From: Chrysomallon squamiferum
Taxonomy: Eukaryota > Mollusca > Gastropoda > Neomphalida > Peltospiridae
NCBI GenBank assembly: GCA_012295275.1
Contig: CM022677.1
Location: forward strand, 25,013,121 to 25,045,620
Length of the DNA stretch: 32,500 nucleotides
Reading direction: 5' to 3'
Below the pieces are notes generated by a model. The model had not been told where the DNA came from. It ran no database searches and worked only from the letters and a program-made list of their open reading frames with translations. A program made the position numbers and the translations under genes. Positions 12,096-24,624 of the stretch are shown in pieces; positions within the stretch are counted from its first letter, which is position 1; each line of letters begins with the position of its first letter.

Positions 12096-12162
12096 ATGGA
12101 TAACGTGCATGAACCAACAGTTTCTGTTTATGCAGAGAGACTCATTCATCACTTTTACTTTG
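12096..12162 (+). CDS. Candidate first coding exon of an unidentified gene
   Basis: GCCATGG is a strong Kozak context. The exon reads MDNVHEPTVSVYAERLIHHF then YF plus one base, followed by an excellent donor, GTAAGT. It ends in phase 1. I do not recognise the protein and see no convincing second exon on the plus strand in the window, where it would have to pass through the AP4E1 region. It could be chance or an internal exon. Confidence 0.35.
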
Positions 12163-12573
12163 GTAAGTTTAGATTATAGCTATTGATGTTTCAGTAAGTT
12201 TTAAATATTAACTATTATGCTTCAATACTCGGGTTATTTTATAATGTTTAAATTTCCGTGGTGTTCAGTACGAAAAACAGTAACAATAGTTATTGTTATA
12301 GCAGCAACGATGATGATGATGATGTGTGATATTGATGATGATGTTTTAAGTATAAGTTTAGCTAAAATTATAACAAAAATTCAAACGAAGTGCTTTGTTT
12401 GACTGCTTCTTCTTTGAGGTGAGAAGTTAAATTTTCAAATGGAAACAGACAGAGTGTGTGGGTAGTGGTCTGAATTCGACAGGTCATGCATATTACCCCA
12501 CCCTCTCCTACCAGAAATAAAATATTAACGAAATTTAATTAATATAATTTTAGGATATTTGTAAATAACAAGC

Positions 12574-12596
12574 TAAAAAAAAAAAAAAAAAAAAAA

Positions 12597-12629
<33 letters not shown>
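12574..12629. repeat. Poly(A) tract, interrupted once
   Basis: About 55 A residues on the plus strand with a single C. Confidence 0.95.
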
Positions 12630-12632
<3 letters not shown>

Positions 12633-12976
12633 TTTAAAATCTGATAAAGAATAAATATATATTTTCATTGATAATGTAAGTAATAATAACAAAAAGAACA
12701 CATTATGCAAAATGATATAATATCATGAATTATGAATTCCTTAATCAGTGTGCAAAATGTTCTTAATGCGAATATTCAACTAGATAATTTTATTCATGGC
12801 AGGAAGCGAAATCATTTTTGTTTAGCAATATCGTAAAGTTTTCTTGCAAAACAATTGAAATGTTTTTTTAAAAATAATATAAAATATAAGAAAATAATTT
12901 CACTGAAAAGAAAAACAGGTTCAAGCAGTTTTGTAACAGTATCCTGTATTTTCGTTTGCTTCAGCTTTCTTTGGGA

Positions 12977-12978
<2 letters not shown>

Positions 12979-13042
<64 letters not shown>
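12979..13042. repeat. (TAA)n microsatellite
   Basis: About 21 perfect units. The poly-Ile and poly-Tyr reading frames across it are artefacts. Confidence 0.97.
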
Positions 13043-13043
<1 letters not shown>

Positions 13044-13966
13044 TGACAGAAAAGAAAGGGGGAGAAAAGAAGAAGAAGAAGAAATGAAAACAAAAAAATA
13101 ACAACTTCCTCCCAAGAAATTGTTAACGGATAAATAAGGACATTATTTTGTGTCCACTGGAACAGTTCGCAGAATGCAAGCATACTTTGTTTTTTAAATT
13201 TAATGCACATTACAACCTTTATTTAAATTTTTAAATTTCTACAAATATTATAATTATTATTGGGTTAGCAATATCTGTTTATTGGTACTGATTATAAGTC
13301 GATATTATAAGATTTTTACCCCCACACTCATGTCATCTATTTTTTATTTTTTATGTTTCTGTGTATACAATCGTGACTCGTATGTTTTCTTGTATTTCTA
13401 AAAATTACAACTCGGAAGAAAAAGGAAAATAGAAACAATAAAAGGAAATGCTGTGAATATCAATTTCCTGGGATAATGAAATTCTGTGTAATGAAAACGA
13501 CTCGTGATCTGTAAATCGGATTTAATTGTGCGAAATAGTCAGAACGAGGTCAACACAAATCATAAATTCCCGGTCTATGGGAGATAACTCTATTTTCCAC
13601 TTAAAACAAAAAAAAAAATAGAAAGTAATGTTAAAATAGAAAAAAATACTAAGTACCACACACACACGTGTATAAACACACAAACATACATATAATATTA
13701 ATATAAAAATTAATATGTTATTCAAGTTATTGTGGTGATATATATATATATATATGAACATAATAACAACTTTTTATAATGGAAATATTTTCCTTTAACT
13801 TTACTATCATACATTGAACTTGCAACGATTTTTTTAAGAAATTAAGAAAAACATTTACCCTGCACACACGCACACACACACACACACTGACAGACACTAT
13901 TAACCAATAGTATTAACTTAAGAAATCTCTATTGTGCAAACCCATTTCACTACTCTTTCTTTTTCC

Positions 13967-13972
13967 TTTATT
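13967..13972 (-). terminator. AP4E1: Second possible poly(A) signal of AP4E1
   Basis: AATAAA on the minus strand, about 76 bp past the stop codon. Confidence 0.4.
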
Positions 13973-14041
13973 TTCAGTAATAAATACTTCTAAAATATTA
14001 CTAAAACATTAGGTTTTGGGTACTGTTTAAACATCATAAAC

Positions 14042-14047
14042 TTTATT
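14042..14047 (-). terminator. AP4E1: AP4E1 poly(A) signal abutting the stop codon
   Basis: The TGA stop (14050-14048) is followed at once by AATAAA. The 3' UTR would be only a few tens of bases. It supports exon 20 being the true last exon. Confidence 0.6.
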
Positions 14048-14779
14048 TCAGTCGTCCTTAAATTCGTCATAAATACTGACGTCCTTTTTAACTTGTGACA
14101 CAATTTCTGTACTCTGCTCAGTTTCTTTACTAGCAAACATTTTATCGTCAAGTTCACTAGATTCCTCACTCCCACTGGATCTGCCAGATAAAACTGTTGC
14201 TTTACTGGCAGCCATTTTGTTCCCTTGCTCTGTTGTGTGAAATGTGTCGTTTGAGATGTCTGACTGAGAATTTGTTTTGTCACCACACTGTATGCTGGAG
14301 GTCATGTCCTTCATCCACATTTCCCTTCTTTCTGATTCAACAGTGTCCTGCCTGGATTGGCTGTCTAAAACAAGCTGACCAATCAAATTTGTCGTCTCAT
14401 TACGCTGACGAATCAGACGGTCTCTTGTTTCATTATGCTGACTAATCAGATCTGTTGTTTCACTGCGCTGACCAATCAGATCTTTCGTGTCATCACCACG
14501 TCCAATCAGATCTTTTTTCTCATCATGCTGACCAATTAAATGCTCTGTATCATTGCTCTTGACTTTTTGATCTACTGAATCTTGATACTGGCCTATATTG
14601 TCTGCTGACATTTCAGAGGCTGGTTTTTGATCTTGTGACTCTGTGAGCTGGTTTGTCTGTGACTGATGTTCTTCGTGAATTGCCCGCCATCTTGAAGAGT
14701 CACTTTTAGGCAGCAAGAACTGTTCCTTACATTCAGGTGATGAAGAATTTTCTGTGAACCATGAGTCTTTAGAAACTGC
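14048..14779 (-). CDS. AP4E1: AP4E1 exon 20, terminal, with decapeptide repeats
   Basis: 243 codons and stop, opening AVSKDSWFTENSSSPECKEQ and ending VSIYDEFKDD. It is highly polar, with a tandem DLIGQxxETx repeat in the middle (14363-14551). No ear-domain sequence is recognisable, and an AATAAA follows the stop at once. Confidence 0.82.
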   Translation of the reverse strand, partial: AVSKDSWFTENSSSPECKEQFLLPKSDSSRWRAIHEEHQSQTNQLTESQDQKPASEMSADNIGQYQDSVDQKVKSNDTEHLIGQHDEKKDLIGRGDDTKDLIGQRSETTDLISQHNETRDRLIRQRNETTNLIGQLVLDSQSRQDTVESERREMWMKDMTSSIQCGDKTNSQSDISNDTFHTTEQGNKMAASKATVLSGRSSGSEESSELDDKMFASKETEQSTEIVSQVKKDVSIYDEFKDD

Positions 14780-14860
14780 CTGCAAAAATAATTTAAAATG
14801 CAATTACAGTGAATAATGAAAAAGAAAAAGAAACAAAAAGACTTATTTATCTTGATTTAG

Positions 14861-14911
<51 letters not shown>

Positions 14912-15527
14912 TCTGAGTGTAAAAGTACTACAGTTCAGTTGTGTACCTAGAGGTAAACTAAAAGATAAATAACAAGTAAATCTCACTATAAACATAGATT
15001 CAGTGAAAATTATAATTAACACAATTAACACAAAAAGAACTGATGTTAATGTATGTCTGATTCTATATTTTATTAATTTTTTTCTCACCTGTTGCTTGTC
15101 ACTGATTCCCTCAAAGAGAGCCTGTGCCAACTGTTCTTTCTTCTGCTTCAATTCTGCTTCCTTTTAAAACAAGTAGAAAATCACTGATGCAGAGATAAAC
15201 AAACAAACAAACACATACATAGACATACACACACACACACATATATATATATATGTACATATACAGATAGACAGAAGTAGGACCATCTTTAGAGACAAAT
15301 ACAGAGGTAGATAAGATAACTGAAAACAGATAAGCTACATTCTTTGCAAACTGTTATTAGGTTAAATAGATATATAATACACAGGCCACCTGCCCATAAC
15401 AGCCACTATGAAGCATGCTTATTGAACTTCTTTCTTTATCTGTGCTCTGTAGAATGGCCACCTGTCAAATACAGCCAGTAGCCACAAATTTTCAAAAAAA
15501 TGTAAGATTTTAATTACAAATATAGAT

Positions 15528-15572
<45 letters not shown>

Positions 15573-15881
15573 ATTTAGGCTCACAGACATATATAAGGTA
15601 CATACACACTACATAGATAGGTGTGTTTAAGAAATGTGTTGATAACAACAACTAAAATACCTGTGGAATTGTTACTTTGTCGCTGTCTGCTTGCTGACAG
15701 ATCAAACCTTCCTGTCCCCAGACCCTCCTAACTCCAGACATGTTTAGACCTGTCAGTCTACAAGACAAACACATAGAAAATAACTAACTAGATCATGTCT
15801 ATTTTGATGTGTTTAAAGCATCTCTGTAGCAGAATGAGTGATGTACACGTGTGTGTCTTTCTTTCATATGTTTTATATATT

Positions 15882-15914
<33 letters not shown>

Positions 15915-18900
15915 AGAGAGAGAGATATAAAGAATGAAAGAGCACGCAGACATTAGACATTTTTGATATCACTTGTACCTGGTTTGACTTGAATGGTCTG
16001 TTTTTCCCGATCCGGACGAGTTCTCCGACTGGACAGATGTTGTGACATCACTGGACTTTGCAGGTGAAACCTCGCGATAATCTGACTGATACACTGCCTC
16101 CGACAGATTCGCTGAAACAACAGTAACCATATCAACCATTGCAGAAGATAAATAAACAAACAAATAAATGAATGAATGAATGAATGAACTGTATGAATGA
16201 ATAAATGAATGATTGATTGAATGAATGAATAAATGAACAGTATGAATGAGTGACTGAATAAATAAATAAATAAATAAAAGCTAATTCAAATCAAACAAAT
16301 GCTTATTATGACTGTTATTTTCACAGCAGCAAAACTATTAATGTTCTAACATTTATTTAATACACAGTAAGTGAATTCTTATATGTGAGATCACTTTTAG
16401 TGACTGGAACAGTAAAGATTAGTGGCATTAAACAGTAAAGATTAGTGTTATTAAACAGTAAAGATTAGTGTTATTAAACAATAAAGATTAGTGGCATTAA
16501 ACAGTAAAGATTAGTTGCATTAAACAGTAAAGATTGGTTGTATTAAACAGTAAAGATTAGTGGTATTAAACAGTAAAGATTAGTGGTATTAAACAGTAAA
16601 GATTAGTGGTATTAAACAGTAAAGATTAGTGGCATTAAACAGTAAAGATTAGTGGTATTAAACAGTAAAGATTACTGGCATTAAACAGTAAAGATTAGTG
16701 GCATTAAACAGCAAAGATTAGTGGCATTAAACAGTAAAGATTGGTGTTATTAAACAGTAAAGATTCATTAAACAGTAAAGATTTTTAACAGGTGTGTACT
16801 TAGATTCTGAAACATTTGTTCTAACATTATTGATCACAACAGATCTTACTTTAGTATAATAATTATAACTAGAAGAATGCATGCATCTGCAGAATTATAA
16901 CAAAAGCAATCAACATGGCATCAAATGATATACAAAGAATTACAACAATATATCCACAGAATTACACTTACAGGATTCCTATATACTTAATTATAGTTTC
17001 CACAAATAATTTTAATACAACATTCCTAAATGTAGCCTAGTATTCAAAGAATTGCAACTGCATTATCCCTAAGCATAACACAATATTCTAGAATAATTGT
17101 ATGTAACCATGTTTCAACATGACTGTAAATATCCTAAGTACTATGTCTATAGGTGTAACCATAGTAACTGTATATCATAGCAACGTGATTCATTAATTTT
17201 TCATTTTATACAGAGGACTTCCAAAATAACATTTCTTACAATTACTGGTCTCTTGTTGCCGTAGAGATTTTATTCTGTAAGGCACTGCACCATTTTCTAT
17301 TGCCATGGCGACATCATCGTCAAGGAAAGACAATGTAAAATCACACTGGAAATAAAATATTTAAAAATTTGAAATTCTCGGATTTAATTTATCCAGTATT
17401 TTTTATCATATATTTGTTCTTTAAATTATAGAAATAAAATTAACCATCTAGATGCATTTTTTTTTTAAATGATATATGTAAAATGGATGAAAAAATATAA
17501 TTTGTCAGTGAAAGTTGATGTTGTTGTTGTTACTAATATCAAATATAAATGTATTGCTTGTTGTGAATTCATTTCTGTTAAGAAACTGTTTTTTGTTTTT
17601 GTTTTTTTTACCGTTTTATTATTCTTTTCTTTTCTTGGAATATTCACAGACAAGTTGATCAGCTGTCTCAGTTCAGTCACTTTCTGCAAGAAAATTAGAA
17701 TGTTCTGTTAGTTGTTAGGACATTAAGAATTATAACTTATTTTTATGTTTTTTAGAGTATGAATTGTTAATAGCACCAATAAAAAAAACCTAAAGTGACA
17801 ATTCTACCTATTTTGAATTTATGAAATTTAATATAAAAAAATACAGACAGACAGACAGATAAGAAGTGAAAAAAAGCTTGATAATGTGGGTTAGTTTGTA
17901 AGTTATTGGAGTGAAGGACAGAAAGATATTTCCATATTCATATAATTAATGGTGGAAAATAATAATAATAATAATCATAATAATAATAATAATGTTGATG
18001 ATGATGATGAAGATGATAATGATTAAGATAATGACAATAATAATAACAATAATAATAATAATAATAATAATAATAATTATTATTATTATTATTATAACAA
18101 CAAATTTGTTTATTGCATGTCAAAACACAGTTATTCAAACACATTTTATTTTTGAACTATCAACTAAATAATTAATAACAATTTCTTATCAAACAACAAC
18201 AATAAATAATAATAAAAAAAAAAAAATCAATGATGCACATTTTCTCATGTACCTGTTTAAGAAAAGAAGCAGTCAAGGGGAGATCACTGATGCTGGCTAA
18301 CACCATCGACTGGTCATCTGAAGACAACGACTGTGTCACGACAAACGTTGTTAACGCACAGAGAATCAAGGCAGATAACTCTTCATCCGTCTGCTTTTGC
18401 GACAAGAGGTGAAGCAGAACTGGAACAACAGCAGAAGAATTTCCTAAATCGTGACTCGTCTGTCCTGTCACCTGTAAAAATATCACCTGAGTTAAACCTG
18501 ATTCAAGTCTGAATTACTGTTTCTTAAGAGGGAAATCTTATCAAAAAGATAAATCATAAAATACTGAACTGCAATTTTCATATCATTAATTAGTTAATTA
18601 ATTAAATAATAATAATGAAAATGAAAATGATAGTAATAATGATGATGATGATGATGATGATGATACTACTACTGTTAATAATGTTAATAATTATTTTAAC
18701 TATTTACAGTATTCACTCTGAGTAAAACTTCCAAACATTTAAACAACTAATTTATTAAAATACTTAGATATATATGTGCACACTGACTCACAAACACACA
18801 CATTCTCACAAAGACAAACACGCAAAACACACACACACACATACAGATGCACAACTTATCCATACCTAGCCGTACACACAAACAAATCCACACATACACA

Positions 18901-20372
18901 AAAGACCCCCCCCCCACACAGACACACCCTGCTGACTCCCCCCACACAGACACACCCTGTTGACTCACCCACACAGCCAGTTTAAGAACTGTTGTTGGGG
19001 AAGTGTTTTCTTGTAGACATGTCAGATATTTCTCATTCAGATACAGTCTGAAATCTTCATCAAACTGATGATAATCTGAAAAAAAACCATAACAAACAGT
19101 CACAATCAAAGTTTTAGCTTTTATAAAGAACTGTGATTTTAAATAATAATAGTAATGATAATGATAATAATAGTAATAATAATAAAAATTTATATGAAGT
19201 AAATGAAATTAAAAAAAAGAATAAGACAAATCAATGAATGAAAATGAAAAATGAATAAATAAATAAATAAATGAAATAAATGAAAAATAAATAAATCAAT
19301 AAATAAATAAATAAAGAAATAAAAATAAATAAACAAACAAATAAATAAATAAATAAATAATTTTAAATAAATAAATAAAATAAAATAAAAACAATCAAAC
19401 AAAGTAGATTTACTGTTGAATAACATTGATGGCTTGTCTATACTGGAGCTTAGTGAGAAAGATTAAACAGAGAAATAACTAATAATTAACTATCCATCCA
19501 TCCATCCATCTATCTAAATAAAAAAATAAAAAAATAAGTAAACAGAATAATTTGTTAAACATAGTTGATAAAGACTGTATTTAACTGAAATCTACTTTCA
19601 CACAGTAGAAGACAAACAAACAAAACAAACAAACAAACAAACAAATAAACAACTGAATAAACAAGACTTACTGTGCTGAATAAAGTTGCTGACAACTGAA
19701 GTTAACTCATCTGTGTTTACACACAACAACACACTGTGCATTGTTTCCATGTACCATCTGAAATCTGGATACAGAGTTCAAAAGTCAAGGTCATTTCAAA
19801 TAACATTTACTAGTACTAGTACTACTACTACAACAACAACTAACTACTGCCACTACTACAACAACAACTAACTACTGCCACTACTACAACAACAACTAAC
19901 TACTGCCACTACTACTACAACAACTAACTACTGCCACTACAACAACAACTAACTACTGCCACTACTACAACAACAACTAACTACTGCCACTGCTACAACA
20001 ACTACTGCCACTACTACAACAACAACTAACTACTGCCACTATTACAACAACAACTAACTACTGCCACTACTACAACAACAACTAACTACTGCCACTACAA
20101 CATCAGTTATGATTCTGCAATTAGGATGCAGAGTTCCTCTCAGGATAAAGTGAATTTAAATAATATTTATTATTACTACTACAGCAACAACTACCAATGC
20201 TACTACTACTACTACTTCTATTACTACTACAGTCAATTTAAATATATCAGTATGTGAAATAATACTTATAAAAATAGATTCCATTACAACAGCTGCTGCT
20301 GCTACTAGAACAGCAACAACAACAACAACAACAAATATGATATAAAATCTGGTACTAAACTACTGCTGTTAT

Positions 20373-20421
<49 letters not shown>

Positions 20422-23400
20422 GCAATTACAATTCAGAAATCAGGATGTAGAGTTTTTGGATGTTAAGGTATTTTACAAGTCACTATATTAATATTTATCA
20501 ATTTTTTTTATTAAAATACTACTACTACTACTATTACTACTACTACATGCAGTACTTTTACTATGTTACAGTGCAATTCACAATTCAATAAAAAAAAGAT
20601 GTAAAAGTTTTTAGATGTTATTTTATTTTACAAGTCACTATATTAAATATTTTTATCAATTTTTTTTTTTTTACTACTACCACCACTACTACTACTACTA
20701 CTACAATTACAGAAATCATTTTCAGTTTTTTTTGGATATACATTCTAGCAACAATAAAAAAACTATATAAAATTCTATAACATCTAAATATATATACACA
20801 CACATATATATATATGTACACACATGCACACACACATACACATATACATATATATATATATATATAAATATATATGTATATGTATATGTATAAGTATATA
20901 TATAATACTGGTGATAACAAGAGTGAAATACAAAAGGATATGCTGCAGCAAGTTGGCTTATTTGGTTTGCGATCTCCAACTTGAAATATTTATCAGCAGA
21001 CTTCATCAGTTGTTCTGTCAGCTTTGAGCAAATTGTGTTTACATTGGACATGTTGGCGATTCCCACCAACAGCTTCAGTGTCTGCGAATACCAGAAAAAA
21101 TAACAATAATATTCTGTTAATAAGAAATGTGTCAAGTTGTGAGTGGACTAGTTTAGAACAATAACGATTAAAATTAATAGTTTTTTAAAGCAGTATTATT
21201 ACATAAGGATGTATTGTTATTCTTTTTCTTATTATTATTATACTGTTATTATTATTACGTGTTATTGTTACTGTTATTGTCATCATTATTATTATCTTTA
21301 TTATCACTATTATTATTATTGTTATTATTATTACTGGTACTATTTTTTTTTACTATTATTATTACTACTATTGTTCTTATTGTTATTATAGTTATTATTA
21401 TTACTATTACTATTGTTATTTTTCTTATTATTGTTATTATTGTTACTATTATAATTACTATTATTATTATTATTACTATTATTATTATTACTACTGTTAT
21501 TATTATTATATTATTATTACTATTATTATTGTTATTATTATTATTACTATTACTATTATTATTACTATCATTATTACTGTTATTATTATTACTATTATTA
21601 TTATTATTATTACTATTATTATTACTATTATTATTATTACTATTATTACTATTGTTATTATTATTGTTATTATTGTTATTATTATTGTTATTATTACTAT
21701 TGTTATTGTTATTGTTATTGTTATTTTCATTGTTATTGTCATTGTCATTGTTTGTTATTACCTGTCTCTGAATGGCTTCATCCTGCTCATCGAGACATTC
21801 GACCACTGTCACCTGGTGACTGGTTGCATAGACTGGGTCCACTCTGATCAGTGCAGACAGTGCTTTTATCCCTACAGTCAGAAAAAAACCAGTCTACTTC
21901 AACTTCAGTTATTATACAAATTGTGTAATTTATTATCTGTTTCTAACTAAACGACTCCTTTAATAATTAGTAACCAAACAATAAAAAATAAAATAATAAT
22001 TAATAATAAAAATAAGGAATTTTTTTATTTTTTATTCTTTTCTTTTTTATGGGATAAAGAATAGTGTTTACTTACATTATTTATGCAATAGGGTTTACTT
22101 TATTTGATGTGATAATGATAATAGTTCAATTTCATTTTTATAATCTCACACCATATTTTCGTCTGTTACTATGAAATAGCAAAGTAAATAAAACATTTCA
22201 GTGTTGTATTTTTTTTTTTTGCATATTCAGAACTAGTGACAACTAAGTCATTATAAACATGATAGACAATTTTCTAATACTTAAAACATCATGAGTATCA
22301 TAAAAATGGCAGCACCTCACTATTTTTCATATCTACTCTTTGTACCTATTTTTTGTCATTAGACTTCATTATTAGTCAAGCAAGAAAAAAATTAAAAATA
22401 TAAGAAAACGTACACTTTATGACAAAAATAGGTTTGAAGAGTTTCCTAAAAAAAAAAGAGTTATAGAAAGAAAGTGTGTACCTAGATATCGAAGGTTGTG
22501 GCTTGAAGATTGTAAAAATCTCTTCACACATTTTGACACTTCATTCAGTAAGTCTGAGTTCGGTTTTACTGATGTTGTTGTGATAATACACTCGTACAAG
22601 ACAGCTGAAAACAGAGTTTTTTTAATTATATTGTCTGTCAACAGTAAAGAATCAGTATGTGAGAGAGAGAGAGAGAGAAAGAGGCAAGATATATATAAAT
22701 ATACATCATTGTGTAAAATAATATTTATTACTACAACTACTACTACTTCTATTGCTACTACTAACTACTACTGCTACTACTACTATTACTGCTATTGCTA
22801 CTACTTCTGCTACTACTAGTACTACTGCTATTGCTACTACTACTATTACTTCTACTGAGAGAGAGAGGAGTCAAGATATATATCTAAAATCATTGTGAGA
22901 AATAATATTTATTACTACATCAAGTACTACTAATCCTATTACTACTGCTACCGTTACTACTACTATGACTACTTCCTACTACTACTGCTACTGTTACTAC
23001 TACTATGGCTAAATCTGGATACACAGTTTTTAGATGTTATTTTTTGAAGTTATTTTAAATATACTGGGGGGGGGACAAGATAAAATGTATATAATCTGCT
23101 ACTACTATTGCTGCTACTACTACTTCTACTACTTTTGCTATTACTATTAATACTACTGCTACAACTACTACAGCTACTGGTATTATTACTACTACCAACT
23201 ACTACCATTGTTTTGAAATTAAGAGGCTGTGTTTTTGAATGTTACAGTATTTACAAGTCAGTTTAAAATATATGAAATAATATTTATAAATAATATATAT
23301 ATAAAACAGAGAGTAAGCTTGAGAGACAGACAGACATACAAACAAACTCAGACACACATACACATACAATTTCTTACCATAAGCAATATTTTCTTTAAGC

Positions 23401-23505
23401 TGATGCCTAATTAGAACTTCAGATAAAACTGGGTACATCATGTGACTCAAACTAAATGAATAAATACATTTTTGTTATTAACAATAACATTTGAAATAAT
23501 ACTCA

Positions 23506-23539
<34 letters not shown>

Positions 23540-24128
23540 AAGTTGTGCAATCCTGTTTACAAGACACAAATAAATGATTTAATTTTCCTTCTTACTCTAC
23601 CAAATTATTGCTTTATCTGTTTGTGAATTTTTTTTCTATTGGTTGCCAATCTTTGTTACCAATAAAGTTAATTCATACATGTGAATATATCCATATCTAT
23701 ACATACATCTGTACATATTATTTATCTTTAGTCTGTGTGTGAGAGAGAAAGATTTTGCTAATTATAATATATTTTTTTTTTACCTTACCTTTCAGAAACA
23801 GATCCTAGCAAACCTAAGATCCTTAGCAACTGAATCTGTAACCATGGTAACGGGATCCTCCGATATTCGTAATCAGAAGGGAATGACCTGTCTATGACCT
23901 GGTGCAGAATTTTAACTAAACTCTCTCCTACACTTACATATTTTTCTGGATCTTTCTTTAAATTATAAAATATAGTAATTATTAGCATGAAACTGTATTA
24001 TAAACAAATAAATAAATAAATAAATAAATAAATAAATAGTGTATGGATGAACTGATGTAGTATTTCAACCAAATCATACATAGCTGTATTCAAAGTATAC
24101 ATAAGCTGATTATTAATATTAATAACTG

Positions 24129-24179
<51 letters not shown>

Positions 24180-24554
24180 GCTGTAGAATATGTAATTAAA
24201 TATGTAAACAAATAAACAAACAAACAAACAAGAAAAAATAAATATACAAATAAATAAATAAATAAATAAATATACAAATAAACAAACAAGAAAAAAATAA
24301 ATATACAAATAAATAAATAAATAAATAAATATTTACCTGTACAAAAAGACTGAGGATGTTGAGAACAGCACTAATTACACCTGGATCTCTGTCTCCTAGC
24401 AACAGCTGAATTGTGCTCCTGTGATGCTGAAGGAGACTAGGAGCCTTGATAAACATTTTGTGTAAACAGTGAACTGCCCTTGACCTTACAAGTTCCCTAA
24501 AAAAAAAAAAAGAAGAAGAAAAAAAAGAGAAAAAGATGTATATACATGTATATG

Positions 24555-24624
<70 letters not shown>

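Larger units (their letters stand above)
12163..14041. other. Region downstream of AP4E1, no gene seen
   Basis: Holds a poly(A) tract (12574-12629), a TAA array (12979-13042), a CA tract (13869-13887) and a GGGAGATAACTC motif (13579-13590). I looked on the minus strand for a coding exon that could supply an AP-4 epsilon ear domain and found none. Confidence 0.6.
19756..20690. repeat. Degenerate copies of the exon 12 5' boundary in intron 11
   Basis: The source 19756-19830 carries AAATCTGGATACAGAGTTC then AATAACATTTACTA. Related segments lie at 20111-20190, 20421-20515 and 20571-20670 (GGATGCAGAGTTC, GGATGTAGAGTTTTTGGATG, TAATATTTAT), each linked to a TAC array. Two more copies are at 23009-23065 and 23211-23290. 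Confidence 0.7.
19776..20941 (-). other. AP4E1: AP4E1 intron 11: U12-type AT-AC intron
   Basis: Donor ATATCCTTTT at 20941-20932 is an exact match to the minor-spliceosome AT-AC consensus. A branch-site match CCTTGAC at 19790-19784 has its A at 19785, nine bases before the AC acceptor at 19777-19776. No GT-AG alternative restores both frame and alignment. The intron body is mostly TAC arrays, a 28-bp minisatellite and degenerate copies of its own 3' end. Confidence 0.85.

Noticed and set aside
13522-13761. A 79-residue minus-strand frame ending WKIELSPIDREFMICVDLVL
   Set aside because: The part that looks like protein comes from a GGGAGATAACTC-bearing stretch, and the rest is TA/CA repeat. 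No splice signals and no ear-domain similarity.
18747-19109. A 120-residue minus-strand frame through exon 13
   Set aside because: Correct only up to the exon 13 donor; the rest is CA-repeat read-through.
20930-20931. GT donor (CCTTTT/GTATTT) for exon 11
   Set aside because: It leaves phase 0, which no acceptor before exon 12 can take, and it breaks the gap-free match to human AP-4 epsilon.
20722-21135. A 137-residue minus-strand reading frame running through exon 11 into TA/CA repeats
   Set aside because: Only the first part is exon 11. The rest is intron read-through across the ATATCCTTTT donor.
21214-21842. Poly-Leu, poly-Asn and poly-Ile reading frames of up to 195 residues
   Set aside because: They are translations of a TTA/TAC microsatellite. 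Only the first part of the 195-residue minus frame belongs to exon 10.
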